Source: Roseateles sp.
GTDB taxonomy: Bacteria > Pseudomonadota > Gammaproteobacteria > Burkholderiales > Burkholderiaceae_C
Direction of reading: 5' to 3'
Assembly (NCBI RefSeq): GCF_019237615.1
Contig: NZ_JAFAGT010000095.1
Span: 1-64,000, forward strand
Length of the DNA stretch: 64,000 nucleotides
In this document: in pieces, positions 7,706 to 16,533 of the stretch
Numbering within the stretch: position 1 is the first letter of the stretch
How the letters are laid out: each line of letters starts with the position of its first letter
Notes under the pieces: model-generated
The model's database searches: none
What the model was told of the DNA's origin: nothing
The model's input: the letters and a program-made list of their open reading frames with translations, nothing else
Made by a program: the position numbers and the translations under genes

Positions 7706-8476
7706 TCAATCGGGCTGGAGCAGGTACAGGACGTCGCGCGGCTGCGGGGCCAGGTGCTGGCCGCCATCGACCAGCAGCGTGGTGCCGGTGATGGCTTGCG
7801 CCTGCAACAGGAAGCGCACCGCCTGGGCCACGTCCTGCGCGGTGGAAGAGCGGCCCAGCGGCGTCATGCCGTGGGCGCGGGTGAACTCCTCGTCGCTCAT
7901 GGGCCCCGAGGGCAGGGTGATGCCCGGCGCGACCCCGCATACCCGCACCTGTGGCGCCAGCGCCTGGGCCAGCAGCGTCGTGCTGGATTCGAGGGCGGCC
8001 TTAGACAGCGTGTAGGAGAGGTGGTCGGGATTGGGGTTCCAGAGCTTCTGGTCGAGCAGGTTGACGACGCAGCCCTGGCTGCCCTGCGCGATGCAGGCCT
8101 CGCGCAGGGCGCGTGCCAGCACGATGGCCGGTGCCGTGTTGGCGCGCCAGTGCGCGTCCATGCCGGCGTAGCTGAAGCTGTCCACACTGTCGTGCACGAA
8201 CAGCGAGGCGTTGTTCACGACGGCGTCCACGCGGCCGAAGTGCGCCCGCACGGCGGGCAGCAGGGCGCGGCAGGCCGCCTCGTCCGACAGGTCGGCCATG
8301 AAGGCACGGGCGCGCACGCCCAGGCCCTCGGCCTCGCTCACCAGCGCCTCGGCGTCCTGGGCCGACTGGTGGTAGTGGGCCGCGATGGCATAGCCATGTC
8401 CGGCCAGTTCTAGCGCGATGGCCCGGCCCAGGCGGCGGGCCGAGCCGGTGACCAGAACGACAGGGGCAACTTGCAT
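7706..8476 (-). CDS. Short-chain dehydrogenase, pteridine reductase / FolM-like
   Basis: 256-residue Rossmann-fold reductase. The nucleotide-binding loop is TGSARRLGRAIA; the double Arg is the variant seen in pteridine reductases and FolM and favours NADPH. The catalytic residues are in SYTLSKAALE (Tyr-x3-Lys), with NNAS upstream as the structural Asn motif. A C-terminal VDGGQHL completes the fold. Together with folB, 14 bp downstream on the same strand, this points to dihydromonapterin or dihydrofolate/biopterin reduction (FolM role), which is an inference. Other short-chain dehydrogenase substrates are possible. The start ATG (MQVAPVVLVTG) places the cofactor loop at the usual distance from the N-terminus. 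Confidence 0.8.
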   Translation of the reverse strand: MQVAPVVLVTGSARRLGRAIALELAGHGYAIAAHYHQSAQDAEALVSEAEGLGVRARAFMADLSDEAACRALLPAVRAHFGRVDAVVNNASLFVHDSVDSFSYAGMDAHWRANTAPAIVLARALREACIAQGSQGCVVNLLDQKLWNPNPDHLSYTLSKAALESSTTLLAQALAPQVRVCGVAPGITLPSGPMSDEEFTRAHGMTPLGRSSTAQDVAQAVRFLLQAQAITGTTLLVDGGQHLAPQPRDVLYLLQPD

Positions 8477-8550
8477 AAGGTTTGCGTGGAGCAGCCGTCA
8501 CAGGCGCCAGAATCGAAGGGACGTCAATCAACGATAGGGGAGCCTTGCGC

Positions 8551-9015
8551 TTGGACACTAGCCAAACCGCCTCGGCGGACGATATCGCCACCGTGCGCCA
8601 GCTCTATGCAGAGGCGCAACAATGGTCGAGGCACTACGAGCAACTGCTGGTCAGTGCGAACACGCTCATTATCTCAGCGGCCCTGATCTTCGTTGGCCTG
8701 GCCATGAATGAGCACCTGACGGCCGGACAGTCGCGAGGGCTGCTGATCATTCCACTGCTGACGGCCGTCATCGGCGCGGCGCTGACCGTCATGCTGGTGC
8801 GGCTCTGGACCAAGTGCGTCGAGCGCATGATCCGCCTGGAAGGCATCCTGGGCTGCCATGACGAGGCTCGCGGGCAGCGCCTGGATGGGCTTGGCGCGCT
8901 GCTGCCGCCCGAGCTGCGGCGGCTGCCGGTGCGGTGGCCGATCTCGGGACGGTTCTTCCTCGGCCTGCAGGCCGCGCTGGCACTGGCTTACCTGGGCCTG
9001 ATGTGCATCAGGTGA
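8551..9015 (+). CDS. Small membrane protein of unknown function, three predicted membrane segments
   Basis: About 154 residues. After a soluble, helical N-terminus (TVRQLYAEAQQWSRHYEQLL) come two hydrophobic segments (LIISAALIFVGLAM and LLIIPLLTAVIGAALTVMLV), a basic/acidic cytoplasmic-looking stretch and a last segment (FFLGLQAALALAYLGLM). I recognise no family. A TTG start at 8551 was chosen because AGGGGAG at 8536-8542 gives good spacing; a TTG at 8545 or one at 8482 are alternatives, and no ATG is available. The gene is divergent from the folM-like gene. Its last 8 bases overlap the end of msrQ on the opposite strand. Confidence 0.6.
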   Translation: MDTSQTASADDIATVRQLYAEAQQWSRHYEQLLVSANTLIISAALIFVGLAMNEHLTAGQSRGLLIIPLLTAVIGAALTVMLVRLWTKCVERMIRLEGILGCHDEARGQRLDGLGALLPPELRRLPVRWPISGRFFLGLQAALALAYLGLMCIR

Positions 9016-9613
9016 GTCGGCGCAGCATCCGCCAGCCCAGCAGCACGGTCAGCAGGGCGCCGTAGACCGCCGGTTCGGCGAAGTTGTGCTTGCCGGCGCG
9101 CATCCAGATGAAGTGCAGCAGCGCGATGACGGCGATCGCGTAGACGGCCTTGTGCAAGGCCTGCCAGCGCCGGGCACCCAGCGCCTTGACGGCCTTGTTG
9201 AAGCTGGTGGTGGCCAGCGGCAGCATCAGCAGCCAGGCCGAGAAGCCCATCAGGATGAAGGGGCGCTTGGCGATGTCGCGGGCGATGTCGCCGAAGTCCA
9301 GCCCCATGTCCAACCAGCCGTAGGCGAGCAGGTGCAGGCTTGCGTAGCTGAACGTGAACACGCCCAGCATGCGGCGAAAGCGCGCCAGCGCCGCCAGGCC
9401 GCTCAGCTGGCGCAGCGGCGTGACGGTCAGCGTGAGCCACAGTCCGCGCAGCGTCCAGTCGCCCAGGCGGCGTATCAGCGCCTCGGCCGGGTTGGCGCCG
9501 AGCTGGTCGGCGGCGGCGCCATAGACCAGCCAAGCCAGCGGCGCCAGGCACAGCAGGAACAGCACCGGCTTGGCGGCGCGGCTCAGCAGCGCGGCGGACA
9601 GGGCGCCGCGCAT
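9008..9613 (-). CDS. msrQ: Heme-containing membrane subunit of the methionine sulfoxide reductase system
   Basis: 201-residue inner-membrane cytochrome that passes electrons to periplasmic MsrP. It shows about six hydrophobic segments, with family histidines in SYASLHLLAYGW and in ALHKAVYAIAVIALLHFIWM. Length fits MsrQ/YedZ (about 200). The start ATG overlaps the msrP stop by one base (TGATG), which implies translational coupling. The 3' end overlaps the convergent unknown membrane gene by 8 bp. Confidence 0.93.
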   Translation of the reverse strand: MRGALSAALLSRAAKPVLFLLCLAPLAWLVYGAAADQLGANPAEALIRRLGDWTLRGLWLTLTVTPLRQLSGLAALARFRRMLGVFTFSYASLHLLAYGWLDMGLDFGDIARDIAKRPFILMGFSAWLLMLPLATTSFNKAVKALGARRWQALHKAVYAIAVIALLHFIWMRAGKHNFAEPAVYGALLTVLLGWRMLRRLT

Positions 9614-10581
9614 CAGTAGTTGCGTCGCAGGTCCATGCCGGCATAGAGCTGCCCGACCTGGGCCTCGTAGCCGTTGAAGATCACCGTGGGGCGCTTCTTC
9701 GCGAACAGGCCGTCCTCGCCGATGCGGCGCTCGCTGGCCTGGCTCCAGCGCGGATGCGGCACGCCGGGGTTGACGTTGGAATAGAAGCCGTACTCCTGGG
9801 GCGCGGCGTCTTCCCAGCTGCTGCGCGGCTGCTTCTCGACGAAGCGGATCTTGACGATGCTCTTGGCCGACTTGAAGCCGTATTTCCAGGGCAGCACGAC
9901 GCGCACCGGCGCGCCGTTCTGGTTGGGCAGCATCTCGCCATACATGCCGAAAGTCAGCAGCGCCAGCGGGTGCATGGCCTCGTCCATGCGCAGGCCCTCC
10001 ACATAGGGCCAGTCGAGCACGGCCGAGCGCAGGCCAGGCATCTGCGCGCGATCGGCCAGCGTCGTGAACTCCACGAACTTGGCCTTGGGCGTGGGCTCCG
10101 CGCGCCTGATCAGCTCGGACAGCGAATAGCCGACCCAGGGGATGACCATGCTCCAGCCCTCGACGCAGCGCAGGCGGTAGACACGCTCCTCCATGGCGCC
10201 CAGCTTGAGCAGCGTGTCGAGGTCGTAGTTGCCGGGCTTGGCGCATTCGCCTTCGACGGCGACCGTCCAGGGGCGTGGCCTCAGCGTACGGGCGCGCTCG
10301 GCGGGATCGGATTTGTCGGTGCCGAACTCGTAGAAGTTGTTGTACGACGTGGCATCGATGTAGCGGGTGGGTTTGTCCGCCGCGATTGCACCGGCCACCG
10401 TGCTGGGCGTGGCGGCCAGCCTGGGCAGTTTGCCACCGCCGGGCGCGGACTGGGCCAGCAGCGGCGGCGCGACGGCGATGAGGCCGAGGCCGGCCATGAC
10501 CTGGCGGCGGCTCAGATAGACCTGGCGCGGCGTGATCTCGCTGGGCAGGGGCTCGTGGGAAGCAGGGATTCGGATCAGCAT
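9613..10581 (-). CDS. msrP: Periplasmic molybdopterin catalytic subunit of protein-methionine-sulfoxide reductase
   Basis: 322 residues. Repairs oxidised methionines in envelope proteins using molybdenum cofactor, with electrons from MsrQ. A Tat signal is present: the twin-Arg motif [10 protein letters not shown] near residues 24-33, a hydrophobic core and an AQSA cleavage region. The Mo-ligand Cys is in [16 protein letters not shown], a sulfite-oxidase-family hallmark. It is followed directly by msrQ in the usual order. It lies 168 bp downstream of dnaE2 on the same strand; that gap contains no clear terminator, so some read-through from the SOS operon is possible. The start ([11 protein letters not shown]) leaves a typical 20-residue n-region before the twin Arg. 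Confidence 0.95.
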   Translation of the reverse strand: MLIRIPASHEPLPSEITPRQVYLSRRQVMAGLGLIAVAPPLLAQSAPGGGKLPRLAATPSTVAGAIAADKPTRYIDATSYNNFYEFGTDKSDPAERARTLRPRPWTVAVEGECAKPGNYDLDTLLKLGAMEERVYRLRCVEGWSMVIPWVGYSLSELIRRAEPTPKAKFVEFTTLADRAQMPGLRSAVLDWPYVEGLRMDEAMHPLALLTFGMYGEMLPNQNGAPVRVVLPWKYGFKSAKSIVKIRFVEKQPRSSWEDAAPQEYGFYSNVNPGVPHPRWSQASERRIGEDGLFAKKRPTVIFNGYEAQVGQLYAGMDLRRNY

Positions 10582-10749
10582 GAGGACTCTCGAGGCTGCG
10601 GGCTGGCAGGTTGTCGGGCCAGGATAGTCTCAACTTACACCGAAGGCGTTCTGCGTGCTTGAGGTTGTTGCAGATCCCGCTCGGCGTGGCGGGTGGCATG
10701 GGCTCGCCGGCTGGGGTGGTTGCGCCATGGACGCGGCATGACCGCAGGC

Positions 10750-13700
10750 TCAGCGGAAATCCCGGCTCTCCGTCGGCAGCCTGCCCAGCAGCGGATTCAG
10801 GTTGGTGAATCCCTGCGCCAGCAGATGGCGCACGTCGCCGTCGCCGCGCTGCCAGATGCCTTCCACCGCCAGCAGCCGCGCACCGAGGATGGTGCTGCGG
10901 TGCGCCTCGTAGACCTTGTTCCAGACGATGACCTGCACGTTGCCGGTCTCGTCTTCCAGCGTGACGAAGAGCGTGCCCTTGGCGGTCTGCGGCTTCTGCC
11001 GGCCGGTGACGATGCCGCAGGCCTTGGCGCGGCGGCCGCTCTTGACGGCGTCGAGCTGCCTGGCGCTCAGCAGCCCTTGCCGGGCCAGGAGCGGGCGCAG
11101 CAGCGCCAGCGGGTGGCGGCGCAGCGTCAGGCCGGTGGCGGCGTAGTCCCACAGCACCTCCTCGCCCTCGGCGGCTGCGGGCAGCTCGAGGTCGTCCTCG
11201 GGCAGCAGGCTGCCCTGCAGCAGTGCGGGCATCGCGTGCAGCGCCGAGGCCTGCCAGACCTGCTGGCGGCGGTGGCCGGCCAGCGAGGTGAGGGCGTCGG
11301 CGGCAGCGAGATGCTGCATGTCCTGCTGCGTGAGTCCGGCGCGCAGGGCCAGGTCCTGCGGGTGGCTGAAGCGGCCGTCATGGCGGCGCGCGGCCTCGAT
11401 GCGCTGGGCCGCCTCGGCGCCGAGGCCGCTGACCAGGCGCAGGCCCAGCCGCACGGCGGGCTGGTGCTCGCCGGGGCGGGCCTCCAGCGTGCTGTCCTTG
11501 TCGCTGTGGTTCACGTCGATGGATCGCACCTCGATGTCGTGCCGGCGCGCGTCCTGCACGAGCTGGCTGGGCGTGTAGAAGCCCAGCGGCTGCGAGTTCA
11601 GCAGCGCGCACAGGAAGGCCGCGGGCTCGTGGCATTTGAGCCAGGAGCTGACATAGGTCAGCAGCGCGAAGCTGGCGGCGTGGGACTCGGGGAAGCCGTA
11701 GGAGGAGAAGCCCTTGATCTGCCTGAAGATGCGCTCGGCGAAGTCGTCTTCGTAGCCGTTCTTGCGCATGCCGAGGATGACCTTGTCGTAGTACTTCTCC
11801 AGCACGCCGGGGCGCTTCCACGACGCCATCGCGCGGCGCAGCTCATCGGCCTCTCCGGCGGAGAAGCCGGCCGCGATCATCGCGATCTGCATGACCTGCT
11901 CCTGGAAGATGGGCACGCCGCAGGTGCGGCCCAGGGCCTCTTCCAGCTCCCGCTTCGGGTACTTGATCTCGCTCCTGGGCAGCAGCCGGTTCTTCAGGTA
12001 GGGGTGCACCATGCCGCCCTCGATGGGGCCGGGCCGCACGATGGCGACCTCGACGACGAGGTCGTAGTAGGTGCGGGGCCGCAGCCGTGGCAGCATGGAC
12101 ATCTGCGCCCGGCTCTCGATCTGGAAGACGCCGATGGTGTCGGCCGCGCAGATCATGTCGTAGGTGGCCGTGTCGTCTTGAGGGATGCCGGCCAGCTCGT
12201 AGGTCCGGCCACGCAGGGGCTCGAGGAGGTCGAAGCAGCGCTTCAGGGCCGTGAGCATGCCCAGCGCCAGCACGTCGACCTTCATCATCTTCAGCTCGTC
12301 GATGTCGTCCTTGTCCCATTCGATGACGCTGCGATTTGGCATCGTCGCGTTCTCTATGGGCACGAGGCGCTCCAGCGGCCCGTCGGTCAGCACGAAGCCG
12401 CCCACATGCTGGCTGAGGTGGCGTGGCAGGCCGTTGAGCTGGCGGCCCAGCGTGATGAGCTGCTGCAGGCGCGGGTCGTCGTCGGCAAGCCCGAGCCGCT
12501 GCAGCAACGCGGCGCGATGGTCCTCGGGCAACACCTGGCCGGGCCAGCCGCTGTGATCCTTGCTCATCACGGCCAGTTGCTCCTCGCTGAAGCCCAGTGC
12601 CTTGCCGACATCCCGGATCGCGCTCTTGGGCCGGTAGCAGATGACGACGGCCGTCAGCGCGGCGCGATCGCGGCCGTACTTGTCGTAGAGGTGCTGGATG
12701 ACCTCCTCGCGGCGCTCGTGCTCGAAGTCGACGTCGATGTCAGGCGGCTCGTTGCGCTCGCGGCTGATGAAACGTTCGAACAGCAGCTTGCTTTCCTTCG
12801 GATCGACCGACGTGATGTGCAGGCAGTAGCAGACGACGCTGTTGGCCGCCGAGCCCCGGCCCTGGCACAGGATGCCGATGCCTCGCGCGAACTGCACGGT
12901 GTCGGCGACTGTCAGGAAGTAATGCTCGTAGCCCAGGTCCTCGATCAGGCGGAGCTCGTGCTCGATGCGGGCGCGCCATTCCTCGGGCAGGCCGTCGGGC
13001 CAGCGCCGGGCCGCTCCTTCATAGGTCAGGGCGCGCAGGTGCTGGCTGGCCGTGAGCCCGGCGGGCACGACCTCGCTGGGGTAGCGATAGCTGATCTCGT
13101 CCAGCCTGAACGTGCAGCGCGCGGCCACGTTCAGCGTCTCGGCCATCAGCTCGGCCGGATAGATCTGCGCGATCCGCTGCCGACTGCGCAGGTGCCGCTC
13201 CGCATTGGGCTGCAGGTCGAAACCGCAATCGGCCACGGTGCAGCCCAGGCGCGTGGCCATCATGACGTCCTGCAAGGCCTTGCGCGAGCGCACATGGAAA
13301 TGCACGTCGCCGGCCGCGACCAGGGGCAGGGCGGTCTCCTCGGACAAGGCCTGCAGCCGCTGCAGCCATGACGCGTCGCTGGCCTCGCGCAGCAGCTCGA
13401 CGGCGATCCAGGCGCGGCCGGCGAAGTGGCGCAGCAGCCAGTGCGCAGGCGCGGCCAGCTCGGCGTCGCTGGCCTCGCGCGGCGGCACGAGCAGGACCAG
13501 GCAGTCGGCCAGCTGTTCTGGCGCGATCTGCTGCCAGTGCAGCGTGTACTGGCCCTTGACCGGGCTGGCGCGGCGCAGCCGCGTGATGAACTGGCTGAGG
13601 TTGCCGTAGCCGTTCAGGTCTTGCGCGATCAGCACCAGCTTGAAGCGCGGCTGCCCGGCGTCGTCGCGGACGAGGAATTCGCTGCCGATCAGCAGCCGGG

Positions 13701-13914
13701 GCAGGGCGGCCTGCGGCTCGGCCTCGCGCAGCCGCCGCAGCTGCGCATGCGCGCGCACGACGCCGGCCAGCGAGCATTCGTCGGTGAGGGCCAGGGCCGC
13801 ATAGCCCAGCGCGCAGGCGCGTTCGACCAGGTCGCCGGGCTCCGAGGCGCCGCGCAGGAAGCTGAAGGCGCTGAGGCAGTGCAGCTCGGCATAGGGCGGC
13901 GGCTCTCGCTTCAT
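10750..13914 (-). CDS. dnaE2: Error-prone DNA polymerase III alpha-like subunit (DnaE2/ImuC)
   Basis: 1054 residues, the polymerase of the SOS mutasome that performs translesion synthesis with ImuA and ImuB. It opens with a PHP domain (AELHCLSAFSFLRGASEP, then LALTDECSLAGVVRAH). The polymerase core includes GRGSAANSVVCYCL and the catalytic acidic cluster DIDVDFEHERREEV. The C-terminus has the OB-like segment with GIVTGRQKPQTAKGTLFVTLED. It is the shorter DnaE2 form, not replicative DnaE1 (about 1160). The start at MKREPPPYAEL overlaps the imuB stop (ATGA). It belongs to one operon imuA-imuB-dnaE2 controlled by the SOS box at 16056. Confidence 0.96.
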   Translation of the reverse strand: MKREPPPYAELHCLSAFSFLRGASEPGDLVERACALGYAALALTDECSLAGVVRAHAQLRRLREAEPQAALPRLLIGSEFLVRDDAGQPRFKLVLIAQDLNGYGNLSQFITRLRRASPVKGQYTLHWQQIAPEQLADCLVLLVPPREASDAELAAPAHWLLRHFAGRAWIAVELLREASDASWLQRLQALSEETALPLVAAGDVHFHVRSRKALQDVMMATRLGCTVADCGFDLQPNAERHLRSRQRIAQIYPAELMAETLNVAARCTFRLDEISYRYPSEVVPAGLTASQHLRALTYEGAARRWPDGLPEEWRARIEHELRLIEDLGYEHYFLTVADTVQFARGIGILCQGRGSAANSVVCYCLHITSVDPKESKLLFERFISRERNEPPDIDVDFEHERREEVIQHLYDKYGRDRAALTAVVICYRPKSAIRDVGKALGFSEEQLAVMSKDHSGWPGQVLPEDHRAALLQRLGLADDDPRLQQLITLGRQLNGLPRHLSQHVGGFVLTDGPLERLVPIENATMPNRSVIEWDKDDIDELKMMKVDVLALGMLTALKRCFDLLEPLRGRTYELAGIPQDDTATYDMICAADTIGVFQIESRAQMSMLPRLRPRTYYDLVVEVAIVRPGPIEGGMVHPYLKNRLLPRSEIKYPKRELEEALGRTCGVPIFQEQVMQIAMIAAGFSAGEADELRRAMASWKRPGVLEKYYDKVILGMRKNGYEDDFAERIFRQIKGFSSYGFPESHAASFALLTYVSSWLKCHEPAAFLCALLNSQPLGFYTPSQLVQDARRHDIEVRSIDVNHSDKDSTLEARPGEHQPAVRLGLRLVSGLGAEAAQRIEAARRHDGRFSHPQDLALRAGLTQQDMQHLAAADALTSLAGHRRQQVWQASALHAMPALLQGSLLPEDDLELPAAAEGEEVLWDYAATGLTLRRHPLALLRPLLARQGLLSARQLDAVKSGRRAKACGIVTGRQKPQTAKGTLFVTLEDETGNVQVIVWNKVYEAHRSTILGARLLAVEGIWQRGDGDVRHLLAQGFTNLNPLLGRLPTESRDFR

Positions 13915-15197
13915 GCGAACACCCCATGCAGGAACCAGCCGGACTCGGTCGTGGGCAGGCGCTCGTGATACAGCCATAGCAGGCCGCGCGTGGCGCTGCG
14001 GTACACGAAATAGTCGCGCGTCTGCAGGCCATGCCGGCCTTGCCACCAGCCGGCCTCGATGCGGTGCGGCCCGCTGATGCGGGCCAGCGGGCCGGCATAG
14101 AGCGGCTGCTCCTGCGCGTCGCAGCGCAGCGGCTGCGGCGGATCGAACAGCCAGGTGGGCTGCGGCCCGGGCGGGCGGCGCGTGGGGGCGGCGGGGGGCG
14201 CGGGCCAGGGCCGCCAGCTCTGCATGTGGTCCAGGCGGTGGTCTTCGTGCAGCCGGCCCTCGCGCACCCGGTCGGCGCCCAGGCGCACGGACAGGCGCTC
14301 CAGCAGCGCGTTCGTCGTCGTGCGTTGCTGCGGGTCGCCGGGCCCGGGCAGCAGGCTGCTGCTCGCCTCTTCCAGTGGCAGCAAAGCGTCGACACCGAGG
14401 CGGATCTCGCCGGCCGGCGCGGCCAGCGTCGTGCGGGCGAGGTGCTCGGCCAGCAGGCGCGACAGGCGCCGCAGGTCGCGCGTCGTGTCGGCCGTGGCGA
14501 TGTTCAGCTCGCCGCCGTCGGCCACGTCGCGCGGGCGCATTGCGTCATGCTGCCAGCTCATTCGCAGCGCGCGCACGCCGGCATGGCGGGCGGCGAGGAA
14601 GGCGCAGAGCTGGCGCAGCAGCAGCTCGGCGAAATGCAGCAGCACGGGGGCATGCTCGACGCGCCAGGGCAGCTCCAGCCGCACATCGAAGCGCTCGGGC
14701 AGTGTCAGCCAGTCATGCGCCTCAGGCTGCTCGCCATAGGCCTGGTCCAGCGCGTTCAGCAGCGCCGGACCGAAGCGCTTGGCCAGGGCAGCGCGCGGCA
14801 GGCCGCGCAGCTCGCCCAGGCGCTGACAGCCCAGGCGGGCGAGCATGGCGTGGTGGGCCTGGGCGGCGCTCAGCACCGACAGGGGCAGGGCGTCGAGGCG
14901 TTCGCTCAGGCGGCCGGACCGCGGGGGGGCCGGGCAGCGTGCCAGCGCCAGCGCCGCCCGTGCGGTCGGCGCCCAGGCCTGTGCGCCCAGCGTCAGGCCG
15001 GCCTGCGCGGCCTGGTCCTGCAGCCGCCGGCGCAAGGCGCGCGCGCCGCCGAACAGCCGCAGGCTGGCCGACACCTCGGCGACGACGGCCTCCTCCAGCC
15101 GCGCGACGCGGGGCGTGAAGCCCAGCGCCAGCCAGCCCAGGGCATCGCGGTCGCCATCGGGGGCTTCAGGCGTGCAGCACAGGGCGAGCCAGCGCAT
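13911..15197 (-). CDS. imuB: ImuB, inactive Y-family polymerase-like mutasome adaptor (short form)
   Basis: 428 residues. ImuB connects DnaE2 to the sliding clamp. The Y-family thumb/little-finger parts are visible (AMLARLGCQRLGELRGLP helix-hairpin-helix, then the beta-rich region with RMSWQHDAMRP), but the acidic catalytic residues of true Y polymerases are missing. The N-terminus runs from MRWLALCCTPEA almost directly into ALGFTPRVARLEEAVVAEV, so about 50-70 residues usually present between these elements are absent. The C-terminal ImuB tail (DYFVYRSATRGLLWLYHE, W-x2-G-V) is intact. The start overlaps the end of imuA by 32 bp. Confidence 0.93.
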   Translation of the reverse strand: MRWLALCCTPEAPDGDRDALGWLALGFTPRVARLEEAVVAEVSASLRLFGGARALRRRLQDQAAQAGLTLGAQAWAPTARAALALARCPAPPRSGRLSERLDALPLSVLSAAQAHHAMLARLGCQRLGELRGLPRAALAKRFGPALLNALDQAYGEQPEAHDWLTLPERFDVRLELPWRVEHAPVLLHFAELLLRQLCAFLAARHAGVRALRMSWQHDAMRPRDVADGGELNIATADTTRDLRRLSRLLAEHLARTTLAAPAGEIRLGVDALLPLEEASSSLLPGPGDPQQRTTTNALLERLSVRLGADRVREGRLHEDHRLDHMQSWRPWPAPPAAPTRRPPGPQPTWLFDPPQPLRCDAQEQPLYAGPLARISGPHRIEAGWWQGRHGLQTRDYFVYRSATRGLLWLYHERLPTTESGWFLHGVFA

Positions 15198-16002
15198 GGG
15201 GGCGCTCCGCGGCAGCGGGGTTGGGCATGGGCGCGGCCAGCGGCACGGGCCTGCGCCGGGCGGCCGTCAGCAGCGGCGCGATCGCAGCCGGCATGGCCGG
15301 CAGTGCCAGCCAGCCCGCATGGGCCGGTCCGCGGCGCTTGAGCAGGTGCACGGCGAGCTGCCAGCCCTCGCCGGGCTGCACGGCGAGGCGCAGCGGCGCC
15401 GCCGAGGATTGCTGGCCGGCGCGTTCCGGCCGTATCAGAAAGGTGGGTGCATCCGAGCCCAGAGCGCTGACCTGCAGGCGCCGGATCTGCTCGGGCCGTG
15501 CCTCGGGCAGCCAGGCCAGCACGGCGACGCGCGACTTGATGGCCTGCTCGGCGGCCCAGAGCGCCTCGGTCGGCGTCGTGGCGGCCACCCAGACCAGGGC
15601 CGACGGCGGCAGGCCCAGGGCCTGCAGGCCGGGCAGATGGGGGGCATGCGGCGGGTTCACGAGCAGCAGGCGGCGCAGGGACGGCGCTGCGGCGCGCTGG
15701 CGGACCGGCCCGGCCGCAGGTCGCTGCGGCTCTGCCCACCAGCCGCCCAGGGCCGGCGCCAGCAGCCGCCACTCCAGCACGCCGGGTTGCGGCAGCAGCA
15801 GTTCGGTGACCGCCTGCAGCGGCCAGCCGCCGCCGGGCAGCTCGGCGTCCAGCGCGGCGAAGCCGCTGGGCAGCGTCGGGTCGACGGCTTGCCCCAGGCT
15901 GCTGCCACGCCACAGCCGGCCTTGCAGGCGGGCGTCGTCCAGCGGCGCAGGGCCGGGGGGCGGCGTGACGGGGGCGGGCGTGGCGACGGGAGCGGGCAGC
16001 AT
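15166..16002 (-). CDS. imuA: ImuA, RecA/SulA-like mutasome protein
   Basis: 278 residues, first gene of the SOS mutagenesis operon. RecA-like layout: SGFAALDAELPGGGWPLQAV where a Walker A would be, then LLLPQPGVLEWRLLAPAL and the LVWVAATTPTEALWAAEQAI segment. A proper P-loop Lys/Thr is absent, as is usual for ImuA. The ATG at 16002 (MLPAPVATPAP) is 54 bp from the SOS box. The frame is open further upstream but runs through the operator and into the divergent gene, so it was not used. Downstream, imuB and dnaE2 overlap in turn. Confidence 0.93.
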   Translation of the reverse strand: MLPAPVATPAPVTPPPGPAPLDDARLQGRLWRGSSLGQAVDPTLPSGFAALDAELPGGGWPLQAVTELLLPQPGVLEWRLLAPALGGWWAEPQRPAAGPVRQRAAAPSLRRLLLVNPPHAPHLPGLQALGLPPSALVWVAATTPTEALWAAEQAIKSRVAVLAWLPEARPEQIRRLQVSALGSDAPTFLIRPERAGQQSSAAPLRLAVQPGEGWQLAVHLLKRRGPAHAGWLALPAMPAAIAPLLTAARRRPVPLAAPMPNPAAAERPHALARPVLHA

Positions 16003-16055
16003 GGCCGGGCGGCAGGGAGCGAAGGGAAGGAACCGTAGCCTGGATGAGATCACAA

Positions 16056-16075
16056 TACTGTATGTGCATCCAGTA
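16056..16075 (-). promoter_or_regulatory. LexA-binding SOS box
   Basis: TACTG-N10-CAGTA, an exact match to the CTG-N10-CAG SOS consensus with extended half-sites. It lies 54 bp before imuA and 75 bp before the divergent YCII gene. It should make imuA-imuB-dnaE2 LexA-repressed and DNA-damage-inducible. lexA itself is not in the window. Confidence 0.9.
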
Positions 16076-16149
16076 TATTTTGCCGATCGACCCACCAGGC
16101 CGCTAGCATTTCGCGCGTTCCCGCCACCCCTCTTTCCAGGAGCCTCTCC

Positions 16150-16533
16150 ATGCCGATGAACGACTATCTGGTGCTCTCCCGCGGCCAGTGGAATGAAGAT
16201 GCGAGCCCACAGGCCGTGCAGGGGGCCATCGATGCGTTCTACGACTGGTACGAGCAGGGCCTGGCCCAGGGCCGGCTCAAGCCCGGCAGCCGCCTGGAGC
16301 GCAGCGTTCGCATCGTCGCCCAGGGCCTGGTCACCGACGGCCCGTTTGCCGAGACCAAGGAATGGGTGGGCGGCTACTGGTTCATCGTCGCCGAGACGCT
16401 GGAGCAGGCCGCGGCGATTGGCGCCGAGAACCCCTGCCTGCAGTTCGGCCTGACGCTGGAAATCCGTCCGCTGGACGGCGTCCGCGCCCATGTGACGGTG
16501 CCGACCAACGAGACGCCCGCCAACTGGCGTTAG
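16150..16533 (+). CDS. YCII-related (DGPF) domain protein
   Basis: 127 residues, ferredoxin-like fold of the YCII family. The hallmark DGPF sits in VTDGPFAETKEWVGGYWF, and a conserved His/Asp/Tyr-rich N-terminal part precedes it. Family members are often encoded beside ECF sigma factors, but none is present here. Biochemical role unknown. AGGAG at 16138-16142 supports the ATG at 16150; a second ATG two codons later is an alternative. The gene faces the imuA operon across a shared 147 bp region containing the SOS box, and its end overlaps the srkA stop by 4 bp. Confidence 0.85.
   Translation: MPMNDYLVLSRGQWNEDASPQAVQGAIDAFYDWYEQGLAQGRLKPGSRLERSVRIVAQGLVTDGPFAETKEWVGGYWFIVAETLEQAAAIGAENPCLQFGLTLEIRPLDGVRAHVTVPTNETPANWR

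Noticed and set aside
10693-13371. A long open frame on the plus strand opposite dnaE2
   Set aside because: It is the antisense of dnaE2, with no recognisable motif.
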